Shown here in pieces: positions 25,367-33,888 of a stretch of 64,000 nt of DNA (the first letter of the stretch is position 1; every line of letters starts with the position of its first letter). Both the position numbers and the translations under genes were made by a program. Origin of the DNA: Hyphomonadaceae bacterium ML37 (lineage in GTDB: Bacteria > Pseudomonadota > Alphaproteobacteria > Caulobacterales > Maricaulaceae); the NCBI GenBank assembly GCA_027627685.1, contig CP091241.1, positions 2,790,396 to 2,854,395 on the forward strand, read 5' to 3'. A model generated the notes under the pieces. It had not been told where the DNA came from. It saw only the letters and a program-made list of their open reading frames with translations, and did no database searches.

Positions 25367-26251
25367 TCAGCGCGGGTAGAAATACCGGTCCTTGCGATCC
25401 TGCGACAGCTTGCGGTGATTATTGTTGCCCTGATAGCTGCCCCAGTACTGGTTGAAGCGGAACAGGATGACTCCCCCCGCCTCCTTCCAGAACACGCGCT
25501 GAGTGAGCGCCTCGCCCAGATCATGGAAGACGCCCGACATCGTGTAGCGCAGGAAATCGCCAAAGCTGACATGCACTTCCGGCATGATGTCCTGCAGGGC
25601 CACGGCCTCGCGCTCATAGCGCGTCTTGACCTTGGACCAGCTCTCTTCGTGGATGTGGATCACCGACGCCTCGGCGACATAGCCGATTTTCATGCCTTCC
25701 GACACGAGCTGCTTGGCCAGCACCATGTCTTCCAGCCCGGTCACCGTCTCGTCGAAAGGGCGGGTTTCCCAAACCGATTTGAGGATGGCCGAGTTGGCGT
25801 TGTTGCAGAAGAAATCATCCTGCGGGACGTTCGACGTCTCCGGAAAGTATTTACGGAACAGCTGCTCCTCGGAAAATTTGGTCAAACCCGGCTTGCCCTG
25901 CTGGCGTCCGTAGACATAGGCGCAAGTCCCGTCATCGAGCGGCTTGACCAGATCATGCAGCCAGCGCGCGCCCACCGGGATGCAATGGCCCGAAATGAAC
26001 ACCAGAAACCGCCCCTGCGCCGCCTCGCACCCGACATTGAGGGACCGGCCGAAGGTGAAGTCGGATTTCTTGATATGGGTGATCCGGCAGCCATGGGCTT
26101 CCGCGATCTTCAGCGTGTCGTCGGTGGAGCCGGAATCCACGATCACGACTTCATAGCTGTAGGGCGCCGCGTCTTGCGCCGCGACCGCCTGAAGCGCCTC
26201 ACCCAGCCATTTGCCCTCATTATAGGTGCGAATGACGATGGATGCGTCCAT
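25367..26251 (-). CDS. Family 2 glycosyltransferase, first gene of the CMP-sugar operon
   Basis: 294-residue GT2 enzyme. SIVIRTYNEGKWLGEALQAV (about residues 4-23) and VVIVDSGSTDDTLKIAEAHG (about 35-54) are the nucleotide-binding strands; the metal site is atypical, HCIPVGA at the place where DXD is usual. The acceptor motif is TGLEDMVLAKQL (about 169-180). A longer tail, residues 220-294, contains SFGDFLRYTMSGVFHDLG and ends in a basic run (NNNHRKLSQDRKDRYF). The ATG at 26251 has a strong GGGGGG-AGA site about 10 bases upstream, consistent with it being the first gene. It is presumed to transfer the sugar made by the rest of the operon. Confidence 0.82.
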   Translation of the reverse strand: MDASIVIRTYNEGKWLGEALQAVAAQDAAPYSYEVVIVDSGSTDDTLKIAEAHGCRITHIKKSDFTFGRSLNVGCEAAQGRFLVFISGHCIPVGARWLHDLVKPLDDGTCAYVYGRQQGKPGLTKFSEEQLFRKYFPETSNVPQDDFFCNNANSAILKSVWETRPFDETVTGLEDMVLAKQLVSEGMKIGYVAEASVIHIHEESWSKVKTRYEREAVALQDIMPEVHVSFGDFLRYTMSGVFHDLGEALTQRVFWKEAGGVILFRFNQYWGSYQGNNNHRKLSQDRKDRYFYPR

Positions 26252-26534
26252 GAATCAAATCTCCCCCCGGAAGCGGGCGCTTTCGGTCCCATCGCGCATC
26301 CAAATCCGGATCGTCACACCGCCGCAGACGGCGCGCGGCGGACCCGGATCCCGCAAGCAGGACCAGCGCCGCCGTGCGCAACCTCTCGTGCCATCCCCTG
26401 GAGAGGCTGCGTGCAACACACCCGGATTTGATTGCGACGCACCATATCCATGACCCGGACCAAGCACAACGCGTCATCTGGGTGCGCTGCACATCAGCGC
26501 CGCAGCGCCCATTCACGCCGCGCGCCGGCCCGCG
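26252..26534. other. Intergenic region before the CMP-sugar operon
   Basis: 283 bases with no supported gene. It must hold the promoter for the leftward glycan operon and the end of the lipoprotein transcript. A short inverted repeat, CCTCTC and GAGAGG near 26381-26405, is the only structure noticed; no clear promoter boxes or T-run were seen. Confidence 0.4.
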
Positions 26535-26951
26535 TCACCGCGCGCGCGACCAGACAAGATCGCTGGGCGCGCGCCCCTGCCAGACCGTGCCGGCAATGGC
26601 GTCCTCGCCGTCGAGCGCGCCTTCAAACATCAGCGCGCCCAGGCCCGTGGCGAAGCCGATTCGCGGCCCGTCCACCCGCACCTGCTCAAAGCGCACTTGG
26701 GCTCCGCCCTGGTCTGGCGCGGTGAGCACAACCTGCGCCGCCTCGCCCTCCAGCCTGATGATCAGGCGCAGCGCGCGCGGCTCCAGCCCGGTCTCCAGAA
26801 CCGTGACCCACACGCCCTCAAGGCTCGGGTCCGGCGCCGCCGCCGGCTCGCCCGTCCCGGACAATACCGCCATCGGCCCGGCCGGGCCTGCAGGCTGGCA
26901 GGCGGCGAGGCTTAGGGTCACAGCGGCAAGGCACAGGGCGATCAGGCGCAT
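26535..26951 (-). CDS. Small lipoprotein of unknown function
   Basis: 138-residue lipoprotein. The signal ends in the lipobox LAAC (Cys18), so the mature protein is anchored in a membrane facing the periplasm. The body is rich in beta-strand-like stretches (ALRLIIRLEGEAAQVVLTAPDQGG, VRVDGPRIGFATGL) resembling the N-terminal beta domain of the hydrolase encoded just upstream (ALRLIIRLE against SLRLELELE), which suggests common ancestry or a duplicated first domain. I do not recognise a named family. It lies 30 bases downstream of the hydrolase gene on the same strand and is probably co-transcribed. Confidence 0.68.
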   Translation of the reverse strand: MRLIALCLAAVTLSLAACQPAGPAGPMAVLSGTGEPAAAPDPSLEGVWVTVLETGLEPRALRLIIRLEGEAAQVVLTAPDQGGAQVRFEQVRVDGPRIGFATGLGALMFEGALDGEDAIAGTVWQGRAPSDLVWSRAR

Positions 26952-26981
26952 GGCGGCTCCGGCGAGGACATGGCGCCAGAC

Positions 26982-28382
26982 TTAGTCGCCGCAGGCCTGC
27001 GCCGCCAGTGCGGCGGTGCGCCGGGCGATGGCGCCGAGGGCGTCTTGCGAGAGCGGATGGCGGGCCTGCCCGTACTCGGCCGGCAGGCCGGTTTCGGTCT
27101 CCTGGAACAGGTGATTGACGCCGTCGAGGACCACGACCTGCGTGGGCAACCCCTCACGCGCCGCCATCAGGGCCTGGGACTGGGGTGCGGGCAACACCTG
27201 CAGATCAAACTCGCCGAACACGCCCAGCATGGGGCCGGGATAGCCAGCCGCCGCCGCGACCGGGTCCACGGCGAAACCCGCCACGGCATAGGGCTGGCCC
27301 CAGATCTGCGCTTGCTGGCGGGCGAGCCCATTGGGCGCGCCGGCGTCCAGCAAGGCTTGCTCCATGTCCTCGCTCACGCGCGCGCCGGGCTCCGCTTCGC
27401 GCAACACCGCGAACATCGCTGCCTGCAAGGCGCGATTGCCGGTGACCTGGGCGTCGGTCCCGCCCGAGGCGCGGATCAGGGCTTCGGCCTGGTCAAACAG
27501 GGTCTGTTCCAGGCTCATATGCATTCCGGCCAGCGAGACAATGAAGTCAGGCTGCGCGGCGGGTGCGGCGAGCAGGGCGATCAGCGCGCCTTCGGAATGA
27601 CCGGCGAACCCGGCGCACGCCACACGCGGTTCAGCCGCCAGCGCGGCCAGCGCCGCCGCCGCGTCGGCGGCGAGATGGGACGGGGCCTGCGGCGCAGGTC
27701 CTGTACTGGCGCCCACGCCGCGATCATCAAGACGCAGGGACGACACCCCCTGTGCGGCCAGCGCCTGCGCCAGCGCAGCGTAGAGGCGCAGCTCGCCGAA
27801 CGTCCCGTCCCGGTCCTGGGGTCCGGAGCCGGACAGGATCACCACGCCGGGACCGGGCGCCTCGCCCGGCGCCAGACGCAATGTTCCCGACAGCGTGACC
27901 TCGCCTGCCTGGATGGTCACAGGGGTTTCGCCCACATCGCTGTGTTGCGGCGCCGGGGCCGCCTCCTCAAAGCGTCCGCGTTCGAACCTCAGATCAGCCT
28001 CGACCGGCCCTTGGCGGAAGCGGCCTTGAATCACATCACCCTCGCGCACGCCATCGAAAGCGACGCCCGGTGGATTGATGGCGAAATTGATCGCGTCACC
28101 GTCGATGGTCAGACTGGTCAGCCCCATGCCTGCCGGGCTCTGATCAAGGGAGATCAGCGCGCCCTGCCAGCCATCCTCGCCCTCCTCCAGTTCCAGCTCC
28201 AGACGCAGCGACTGCCCGCCAATCTCCAATAGCGCGCGCCAGGCGCCGTCAAAGCCGGCGGCAGGCGTCGCCTCGCCCCGGGAGCCGGCGGGCGTCGGTG
28301 CATCTTCGGCCGGACGCGGTCCGCACGCAGCGAGCGCGAGGCCGGCGGCAAGGCATAGAACGGCGCGGTGGAGGGCGGTCAT
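26982..28382 (-). CDS. Lipoprotein alpha/beta hydrolase
   Basis: 466-residue lipoprotein; lipobox LAAC at about residues 15-18. A beta-rich N-terminal domain (about 40-150) is followed by an alpha/beta-hydrolase domain with the oxyanion turn SGSGPQDRDG (about 187), LRLDDRGVGAS (about 220) and the nucleophile elbow GHSEGALIALLA (about 262; Ser in GHSEG). The acid is likely the Asp of GVFGEFD (about 400) and the base the His of DGVNHLF (about 431). Similar enzymes are peptidase- or esterase-like. The start at 28382 gives a proper signal sequence; an upstream extension would cross the operator. It is divergent from the sdpR-like gene and shares its control region. Confidence 0.82.
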   Translation of the reverse strand: MTALHRAVLCLAAGLALAACGPRPAEDAPTPAGSRGEATPAAGFDGAWRALLEIGGQSLRLELELEEGEDGWQGALISLDQSPAGMGLTSLTIDGDAINFAINPPGVAFDGVREGDVIQGRFRQGPVEADLRFERGRFEEAAPAPQHSDVGETPVTIQAGEVTLSGTLRLAPGEAPGPGVVILSGSGPQDRDGTFGELRLYAALAQALAAQGVSSLRLDDRGVGASTGPAPQAPSHLAADAAAALAALAAEPRVACAGFAGHSEGALIALLAAPAAQPDFIVSLAGMHMSLEQTLFDQAEALIRASGGTDAQVTGNRALQAAMFAVLREAEPGARVSEDMEQALLDAGAPNGLARQQAQIWGQPYAVAGFAVDPVAAAAGYPGPMLGVFGEFDLQVLPAPQSQALMAAREGLPTQVVVLDGVNHLFQETETGLPAEYGQARHPLSQDALGAIARRTAALAAQACGD

Positions 28383-28411
28383 GACGAGGCTCCTGATCAG
28401 CTTGACGTCAT

Positions 28412-28447
28412 ATTTAGCATTGACGCTAATTAGCGTCGAGCCTAAAT
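28412..28447. promoter_or_regulatory. Nested palindromic operator between hydrolase and sdpR-like genes
   Basis: A perfect 16-base palindrome GACGCTAATTAGCGTC (28422-28437) sits inside a wider dyad: ATTTAG (28412-28417) and CTAAAT (28442-28447) are exact inverted partners around the same centre at 28429.5. The 36-base structure fills most of the 72 bases between the divergent starts at 28382 and 28455. It is the obvious binding site for the ArsR-type regulator encoded next to it, probably controlling both directions. Confidence 0.75.
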
Positions 28448-28454
28448 TTTGATC

Positions 28455-28754
28455 ATGACCGATATTTTCGAAGCCCTGGCCCATCCAGTCCGCCGCGCAG
28501 TGCTGAAAAAGCTGCGCGCGGGGCCGATGAGCGCGGGCGATCTGGCCGATGCGTTTCCGGTGACCAAGCCCACCATGTCGCGCCATTTCGCGACCCTGAA
28601 AGAGGCCGGCCTGATCCGGGCCGAACGCATCGGCACCACCATCCGCTACCGGCTCAATGTGTCAGTGGCCGAGGACGCCGTCGCAGCAGTCATGGGGCTG
28701 CTGGGGACGGGCAAGGATGATCACGAGGAAGAAGAGACCAGGCATGACCGTTAA
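28455..28754 (+). CDS. sdpR: SdpR/ArsR-family transcriptional repressor
   Basis: 99-residue winged helix protein of the ArsR family. DIFEALAHPVRRAVLKKLRAGPMSAGDLADAF is the dimer and first DNA-binding part, and KPTMSRHFATLKEAGLIRAERIGTTIRYRLN the recognition helix and wing. No Cys metal site is visible, as in SdpR-type autorepressors. The ATG at 28455 is used; a TTG six bases upstream is less likely. The gene overlaps the SdpI-like gene by 11 bases, which recalls the Bacillus sdpR-sdpI operon, where SdpI binding of toxin relieves repression. It faces a perfect palindrome that is its probable operator. Name by homology only. Confidence 0.85.
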   Translation: MTDIFEALAHPVRRAVLKKLRAGPMSAGDLADAFPVTKPTMSRHFATLKEAGLIRAERIGTTIRYRLNVSVAEDAVAAVMGLLGTGKDDHEEEETRHDR

Positions 28755-29430
28755 AGGACTGGCCGCGGCAGCGGCTTTGATCGCACTGACCCTGGCCTTC
28801 AGCGTCTGGGGCTGGCTCGCCACACCGCCCGGCGCCGAGATCGCCGTGCACTGGAACGCCGCCGGACAACCCGACCGCTATGGCGGCAAGGCGGAAGCTT
28901 TCCTGCTGATCCCGGGGATCGCCGTCCTCCTGTCTCTCCTGTTCGCCGCCGCACCCCATATCGATCCGCGCGGCCGCAATCTGGCGGCGTCCGGGCCGGT
29001 TCTGATGACCGTGTGGATCGGGACTGTAGGGGTGCTCGCCATCGTCCAGGCCGCCCTCACCCTCACCGCGCTGGGCCTCATCACCGCTGACGGCGAGATC
29101 GTGCCGCGCGCTGTGATGCTGTCGGTGTGTGCCCTGATGGTCCTTATCGGCAATGCGCTGGGCAAGGCGCGGCCCAACTGGTTCGTCGGCGTGCGCACGC
29201 CCTGGACCCTGTCGTCCGACCGCGCCTGGGACGCGACCCACCGCTGGGCCGGGCGCGGCTTCGTGCTCAGCGGCCTGATCGGCGCAGCGTGCACCCTGCT
29301 CGCGCCCCTGATGGTGGCGGTCTTTGTGTTCGCCGGCCTGATCCTGGCCACCGCCGCCGGATCGGTGGCGCTGTCCTTCCTCGTCTGGCGCCGCGACCCG
29401 GAGCGGGACGTGTACAGCGAGGACAGCTAG
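28744..29430 (+). CDS. sdpI: SdpI-family membrane protein
   Basis: 228-residue protein with an extracellular or periplasmic stretch after the first helix (GAEIAVHWNAAGQPDRYGGKAEAFLLIPG, about residues 25-53) and about six helices in all. HWNAxGxPDRYG is the signature of the DUF1648 part, and GNALGKARPNWFVGVRTPWTLSSDRAWDATHRWAGR (about 140-175) of the SdpI part. SdpI gives immunity to the SDP cannibalism toxin in Bacillus; Gram-negative relatives have no known toxin. Start at 28744 overlaps the regulator gene. Its stop overlaps the convergent glutaminase stop in a CTAG. No sdpABC-like gene is in the window. Confidence 0.87.
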   Translation: MTVKGLAAAAALIALTLAFSVWGWLATPPGAEIAVHWNAAGQPDRYGGKAEAFLLIPGIAVLLSLLFAAAPHIDPRGRNLAASGPVLMTVWIGTVGVLAIVQAALTLTALGLITADGEIVPRAVMLSVCALMVLIGNALGKARPNWFVGVRTPWTLSSDRAWDATHRWAGRGFVLSGLIGAACTLLAPLMVAVFVFAGLILATAAGSVALSFLVWRRDPERDVYSEDS

Positions 29431-30725
29431 CCGCGCGCGGGCTCCGCCACGATGGGCGCATACACATGCCATGGGAAGGCCTGCACCAGGCGGCGGGAGA
29501 ACTCCACGCCGCGCTCGCTATTGCCGGCGGGGCCGAGGCGCGGGCTGTGCAGGGCGAAACCGGCGACGCCGGGCACGACGATCATCAGCGCGCCGGAGAC
29601 GCCGGATTTCGCTGGCAGGCCTACAGTGAAGGCGTACTCGCCGGAAAAATCATACATGCCGCAGCTCAGCATGAGCGAGAGCACCGCCTTGACGCTTTCG
29701 CGAGAGATGAGCTGGCGCTCGGTCACCGGGCAGACGCCGCCATTGGCCAGCGTCGCCGCCACGCAGGCGAGCCGACGCACATCGGTCTCGATGGCGCAGC
29801 AGCGCAGATATAGCTCCAGCGCTTCGTGCATGTCGGCCTCGGGCGGGAAGCAGCCATGCTCGCGCATGAAGTAGGCCAGCGCATGATTGCGGTCGGCGTG
29901 TTGGGTCTCACTGGCGTAAACCGCCTCGTCAAAACCCGGGGCATCACCCGCCGCCGCCCCGCGCCAGAGGCGGTTGATCAGCGCAAAGCGCCGGTCGACC
30001 GGCAGGCCGGGCCGGATCAGCGCGGCGGTCAGGATCGCCCCGGCATTGATCATCGGGTTATGGGGCCGGCCCTTGTGATTGAGGGTGATCTCGTTGAAGC
30101 CCTGCCCCGACGGCTCGCGGCCCACATGGGCGTGCACCGTCGTCTCCCCCGCCAGCTCCAGCGCCAGGGCGTAATTCATTGGTTTCATCACCGACTGCAC
30201 GCAGAAGCGCCGCTTGGCGTCGTCCTCGCGCAGGCCCAGCTCGAAGCGCTGGCCGTCAATCGTGCAGCAACCCAGCGCAAAGGCTTCCGCGTCAGCCTTG
30301 GCCAATTCCGGGATATAGCTGGCGACCTTGCCCGCGCTGACGCCCGAGGCGTAGTGGAACAGATTGGTGATGCGCCCCCGGAAGGCCTGAAAATCACTCG
30401 CCGCCAGAGCGCCGGTCAGGGCCGCGCGCACCAGGCACGCCTCGTCTCCCGGCAGGATGAAACGGTCTTTATCCAGCGCGCCCGCATTGGCGAACGCCGC
30501 GCGGGTGGCCGAGAGGCGCGGATCGTCCGGCCCCAGCCCGGCCGCCGTCAGCGCCTCCAGCAGCGCCTGGCCCGACGGCTCTCCCCGCGCCGCCAGCGCG
30601 CGCCAGGCCGCCGCGCTCTCGGCCTTGTCCGTGGCGGGTGCGGCGCGCTCGAACTGGGCAGGGCGGGTGCGGAAGGCGCCCGGCGACAGGGCCGGCGCGG
30701 AATCGGGTCTGGTGGTTTTGGGCAC
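29427..30725 (-). CDS. glsA: Glutaminase (kidney-type domain architecture)
   Basis: Serine-type glutaminase that turns glutamine into glutamate and ammonia. The catalytic Ser/Lys pair is QSVMKP (about residue 177), with GREPSGQGFNEI, HNPMINAGAI, CGMYDFSGEYAFTVGLPAKSG (longest exact blocks here) following. These agree better with animal GLS than with the 308-residue E. coli enzyme: an N-terminal domain of about 130 residues precedes the core, with a GKVASYIPEL start to the catalytic part. No ATG occurs before the core, so the start must be non-ATG; GTG at 30725, with GGAAG 13 bases upstream, is the best choice, though a TTG at 30857 is also open. The gene is divergent from argG. Confidence 0.85.
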   Translation of the reverse strand: MPKTTRPDSAPALSPGAFRTRPAQFERAAPATDKAESAAAWRALAARGEPSGQALLEALTAAGLGPDDPRLSATRAAFANAGALDKDRFILPGDEACLVRAALTGALAASDFQAFRGRITNLFHYASGVSAGKVASYIPELAKADAEAFALGCCTIDGQRFELGLREDDAKRRFCVQSVMKPMNYALALELAGETTVHAHVGREPSGQGFNEITLNHKGRPHNPMINAGAILTAALIRPGLPVDRRFALINRLWRGAAAGDAPGFDEAVYASETQHADRNHALAYFMREHGCFPPEADMHEALELYLRCCAIETDVRRLACVAATLANGGVCPVTERQLISRESVKAVLSLMLSCGMYDFSGEYAFTVGLPAKSGVSGALMIVVPGVAGFALHSPRLGPAGNSERGVEFSRRLVQAFPWHVYAPIVAEPARG

Positions 30726-30874
30726 GGGGTGACAGGCTTCCGGCTGCGGGCGTCCAGCATCGCGCCGCGCGCGGGCGCTAGCAAGCCGCCCTGACGGCGG
30801 GGCTTTGACGCGCCCGGCCAAGCCGCTAGATTGCCGCGCCGCACCATGCCCTTCCAACCGGATTATTTCAGCTC

Positions 30875-32113
30875 ATGACCTCACCTGCCGCCCGCCCCGT
30901 GAAAAAGATCGTCCTCGCCTATTCGGGCGGGCTGGACACCAGCGTCATCCTGAAATGGCTGCAGGACGCCTATAACGCCGAGGTCGTCACCTTCACCGCC
31001 GATCTGGGTCAGGGCGAAGAGCTGGCGCCGGCGCGCGCCAAGGCCGAGAAGGCCGGGATCAAGCAGATCTATATCGATGATCTGCGCGAGGAGTTCGTGC
31101 GCGACTATTGCTTCCCCATGGTGCGCGCCAATGCGGTCTATGAGGGCCAGTATCTCCTGGGCACGTCCATCGCCCGCCCGCTGATCGCCAAGCGCCTGGT
31201 GGAGATCGCCCACGAAACCGGCGCCGACGCTGTGGCGCACGGCGCCACCGGCAAGGGCAATGACCAGGTGCGCTTCGAGCTGGGCGTGGCGGCGCTGGAC
31301 CCGTCCCTGAGGGTGATCGCGCCGTGGCGCGAATGGGATCTGACCTCGCGCACCAAGCTGATCGCCTATGCCGAGCAGCACGGCATCCAGGTGCCCGTGG
31401 ACAAGCGGGGCGAGGCGCCGTTCTCGGTGGACGCCAATCTCTGGCACACCTCGTCCGAGGGCAAGATGCTCGAGGACCCGGCCGAGGAAGCCTTCAACGA
31501 GGTCTGCCTGCTCACCACCCATCCCGAGGACGCGCCGGACCAGCCTGAATACATCACCGTCGGTTTCGAGCGCGGCGACGCCATCAGCGTCAATGGTGAA
31601 GCGATGTCGCCCGCGACGCTCCTCACTGCGCTCAATGCGCTGGGTTCAAAGCACGGCGTTGGCCGGCTGGATCTGGTGGAGAACCGCTTTGTCGGCATGA
31701 AGTCGCGCGGCATTTACGAAACGCCGGGCGGGACAATCCTGATGATGGCCCATCGCGGCATCGAACAGCTCACCCTCGACCGGGGCTCCATGCACCTGAA
31801 GGACGAGCTGATGCCGAAATATGCCAAGCTCCTCTATGAGGGCTTCTGGTTCAGCCCCGAGCGCGAAATGCTGCAGGCAGCCATCGACCATTCCCAGCGC
31901 CATGTCAGCGGCGAGGTCCGCTTGAAGCTCTACAAGGGCAATGTGCTGGTGGTGGGCCGGACGTCGCCAGCCTCGCTCTACTCGCTGGCCCACGTGACCT
32001 TCGAGGAAGATCACGTCTACGACCAGAAAGACGCCGAAGGCTTCATCCGCCTCAACGCCTTGCGCCTGCGCCTCATCGCGGACCGCAAGAAGCGGCTGGG
32101 CGAGAACGAGTAG
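30875..32113 (+). CDS. argG: Argininosuccinate synthase
   Basis: Joins citrulline and aspartate with ATP in arginine synthesis. 412 residues. The PP-loop [15 protein letters not shown] is at about residues 15-29, followed by [40 protein letters not shown] (about 121-134) and [40 protein letters not shown] is the citrulline- and aspartate-binding part. The ATG at 30875 has no strong ribosome site, but the N terminus aligns with relatives. A 7-bp stem loop overlaps the end of the convergent peptidase gene 15 bases downstream. Housekeeping and secure. Confidence 0.96.
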   Translation: MTSPAARPVKKIVLAYSGGLDTSVILKWLQDAYNAEVVTFTADLGQGEELAPARAKAEKAGIKQIYIDDLREEFVRDYCFPMVRANAVYEGQYLLGTSIARPLIAKRLVEIAHETGADAVAHGATGKGNDQVRFELGVAALDPSLRVIAPWREWDLTSRTKLIAYAEQHGIQVPVDKRGEAPFSVDANLWHTSSEGKMLEDPAEEAFNEVCLLTTHPEDAPDQPEYITVGFERGDAISVNGEAMSPATLLTALNALGSKHGVGRLDLVENRFVGMKSRGIYETPGGTILMMAHRGIEQLTLDRGSMHLKDELMPKYAKLLYEGFWFSPEREMLQAAIDHSQRHVSGEVRLKLYKGNVLVVGRTSPASLYSLAHVTFEEDHVYDQKDAEGFIRLNALRLRLIADRKKRLGENE

Positions 32114-32127
32114 GCAGAGGGGACGCG

Positions 32128-32151
32128 GCGGCAGTCCTTAGCGGCTGCCGC
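32128..32151. terminator. Weak stem loop between argG and the M23 gene
   Basis: GCGGCAG (32128-32134) pairs with CTGCCGC (32145-32151) around a ten-base loop that includes the stop codon of the leftward peptidase gene. There is no T-run on either side, so a bidirectional terminator is possible but not strongly supported. Confidence 0.3.
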
Positions 32152-33631
32152 TGGCGGCCGTCGAGGCGTCGCGGGCTGCGAGCATGACCGGCGCGCCTTC
32201 ACCATTCGCCGGCGGCGCGCCATTGGCGAAGACCACGCTGTCGCGCAGCGTCATCAGGCGGTCGCGTTCCGCGGTGAAGTCGGGCAGCTCGCCCGACGTC
32301 AGTCGGCGGCCTGTGGGCAGGTCCAGGCGCATCGGATTGAGCGGGCGCCCGTTATTGTGCACCTCATAGTGCAGGTGCGGGCCGGTGCACGAGCCGGTGC
32401 AGCCCACATAGCCGACCACTTGCGCCTGGGAGACGCGCGCGCCGGCGCGTATGCCGCGGGCGAAGCCCTGAAGGTGGGCATAGGACGTCTCATAGCCATT
32501 GGCGTGACGGATGCTGACATAATTGCCATAGCCGCCATGCCAGTTGGCGCGCGTGACCACGCCCGCGCCTGCGGCCATGATCGGCGTTCCGCGCGGGGCG
32601 GCGAAGTCGGTGCCATTGTGCGGCCGGTTGACCCGGTGGATCGGGTGAAAGCGCATGCCGAACGAGGAGGAGATGCGCGCTCCGTTCACCGGCATGCGCA
32701 TCAGCAGGCGCTGGGCGGCTTCACCGTCGCCGGTGTAAAACCCGGTCTCTCCGTCCGGGGCGGTGTAGCGGAAATACTCGATGGGCGATCCGCGACCGGC
32801 GAAATTGACATAGACGATCTCGCCCGTGCGCACCGTCTCGCCGTCGCGGTTGACCTCGCGCTCATAGACCATGTCGAAGGCGTCGCCGGGCTGAATGGTG
32901 CGAAAATCCACCGCATAGCCCAGAATGCCGGCCAGCTGCACCACGATCCGGTCAGTGGCGCCCTGCTCGATGGCCGCCATATACAGGCTGGAATTGACCT
33001 CGCCGCGCACGCGCACGAACTCACGCTGCAATGACAGGGCGGCTTCGCGGGCGCGGAAGCGGTCGCCGGAACGCGCGACGGTCAGCGTGCGTTCCACATC
33101 GGGACGGAAAGACAGACCGGCCAGACGCCGTTCGCTATCGTCCATGCCCGCAGGCGTTTCGAAGAAGATGGTCAGATCCTGACCGGCGCGCAGCCGGCGC
33201 ACCGAAAACACCGGATCGAGCGCCGCGATAGCGCGCGCCGCTTCGACGCGTTCAGCGCCGGCATTGGTCAGCACGCTGGCGAGCGTCTGACCCGAGCGTA
33301 CAGTGACGTCCACGCTTTCCACGGCGGCGCGGAGCGGCGCGGCGGTGAACAGGGCGTGCTCGGCCTCAATGACCGCGCGCGCTGAATCCAGCAAGGGCGA
33401 AGCCGCCGCGCTGGCCGCACCCTCAATCGCCTGGCCCGCCGTTTCGGACAGGGCTTCGATCGCGCTGGCGCTGGCGGGAATGGGCGCAGCCTGGCTGGAC
33501 GGTGCGCCGGGGCTGGTAAACCGCAACAGCAGGGCGCCCACCACGATGATCAGGCCCAGGGCCAGCGTGGCGAAAAACACCAGTGTACGGGAACGGCGGG
33601 CGTCATCGAGACGGACGTCGAATCCTGACAT
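32138..33631 (-). CDS. M23 (LytM) family metallopeptidase, membrane-anchored
   Basis: 497-residue peptidoglycan endopeptidase-like protein. One membrane anchor at about residues 18-38. A LysM/OapA-like region (DVTVRSGQTLASVLTNAGA, about 110-128) is followed by a beta domain. The LytM catalytic domain reads FGMRFHPIHRVNRPHNGTDFAAPRGTPI (His and Asp zinc ligands, about 329-356), then SYAHL and CTGPHLHYEVHNNGRPLNP (last zinc His, about 413-431). All zinc ligands are intact, so it is probably active on cross-links during growth or division, rather than an EnvC-type activator. The ATG at 33631 overlaps no neighbour; upstream 257 bases hold no gene. Confidence 0.88.
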   Translation of the reverse strand: MSGFDVRLDDARRSRTLVFFATLALGLIIVVGALLLRFTSPGAPSSQAAPIPASASAIEALSETAGQAIEGAASAAASPLLDSARAVIEAEHALFTAAPLRAAVESVDVTVRSGQTLASVLTNAGAERVEAARAIAALDPVFSVRRLRAGQDLTIFFETPAGMDDSERRLAGLSFRPDVERTLTVARSGDRFRAREAALSLQREFVRVRGEVNSSLYMAAIEQGATDRIVVQLAGILGYAVDFRTIQPGDAFDMVYEREVNRDGETVRTGEIVYVNFAGRGSPIEYFRYTAPDGETGFYTGDGEAAQRLLMRMPVNGARISSSFGMRFHPIHRVNRPHNGTDFAAPRGTPIMAAGAGVVTRANWHGGYGNYVSIRHANGYETSYAHLQGFARGIRAGARVSQAQVVGYVGCTGSCTGPHLHYEVHNNGRPLNPMRLDLPTGRRLTSGELPDFTAERDRLMTLRDSVVFANGAPPANGEGAPVMLAARDASTAASGSR

Positions 33632-33888
33632 GGACTCAGGTATCCCTGTTGCTTCCTATGGTCTGAGGTCCCATCTCCCCTCCGAGATGAGCATCTAGAG
33701 GCCGGCGCCGGAGCGCTGCGTACCAGCTAGCAAATACCAGACCAATCTGGATCAGTCTGCTTTTGCGGTCAGCCGGCACGCATATGATGGTGACCCAGAC
33801 GGCTCGTATTGCCAAGATCAATTAGCGTTACCGGACGTTAACGATAAGACAACGCCCCGACGGGCCATGTGAGAAAACAGCTGAAGCC

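Noticed and set aside
33636-33821. 61-codon open frame on the - strand in the gap between the M23 gene and the small membrane-protein gene
   Set aside because: Starts with hydrophobic residues but has no ribosome site and no conserved pattern; probably chance.
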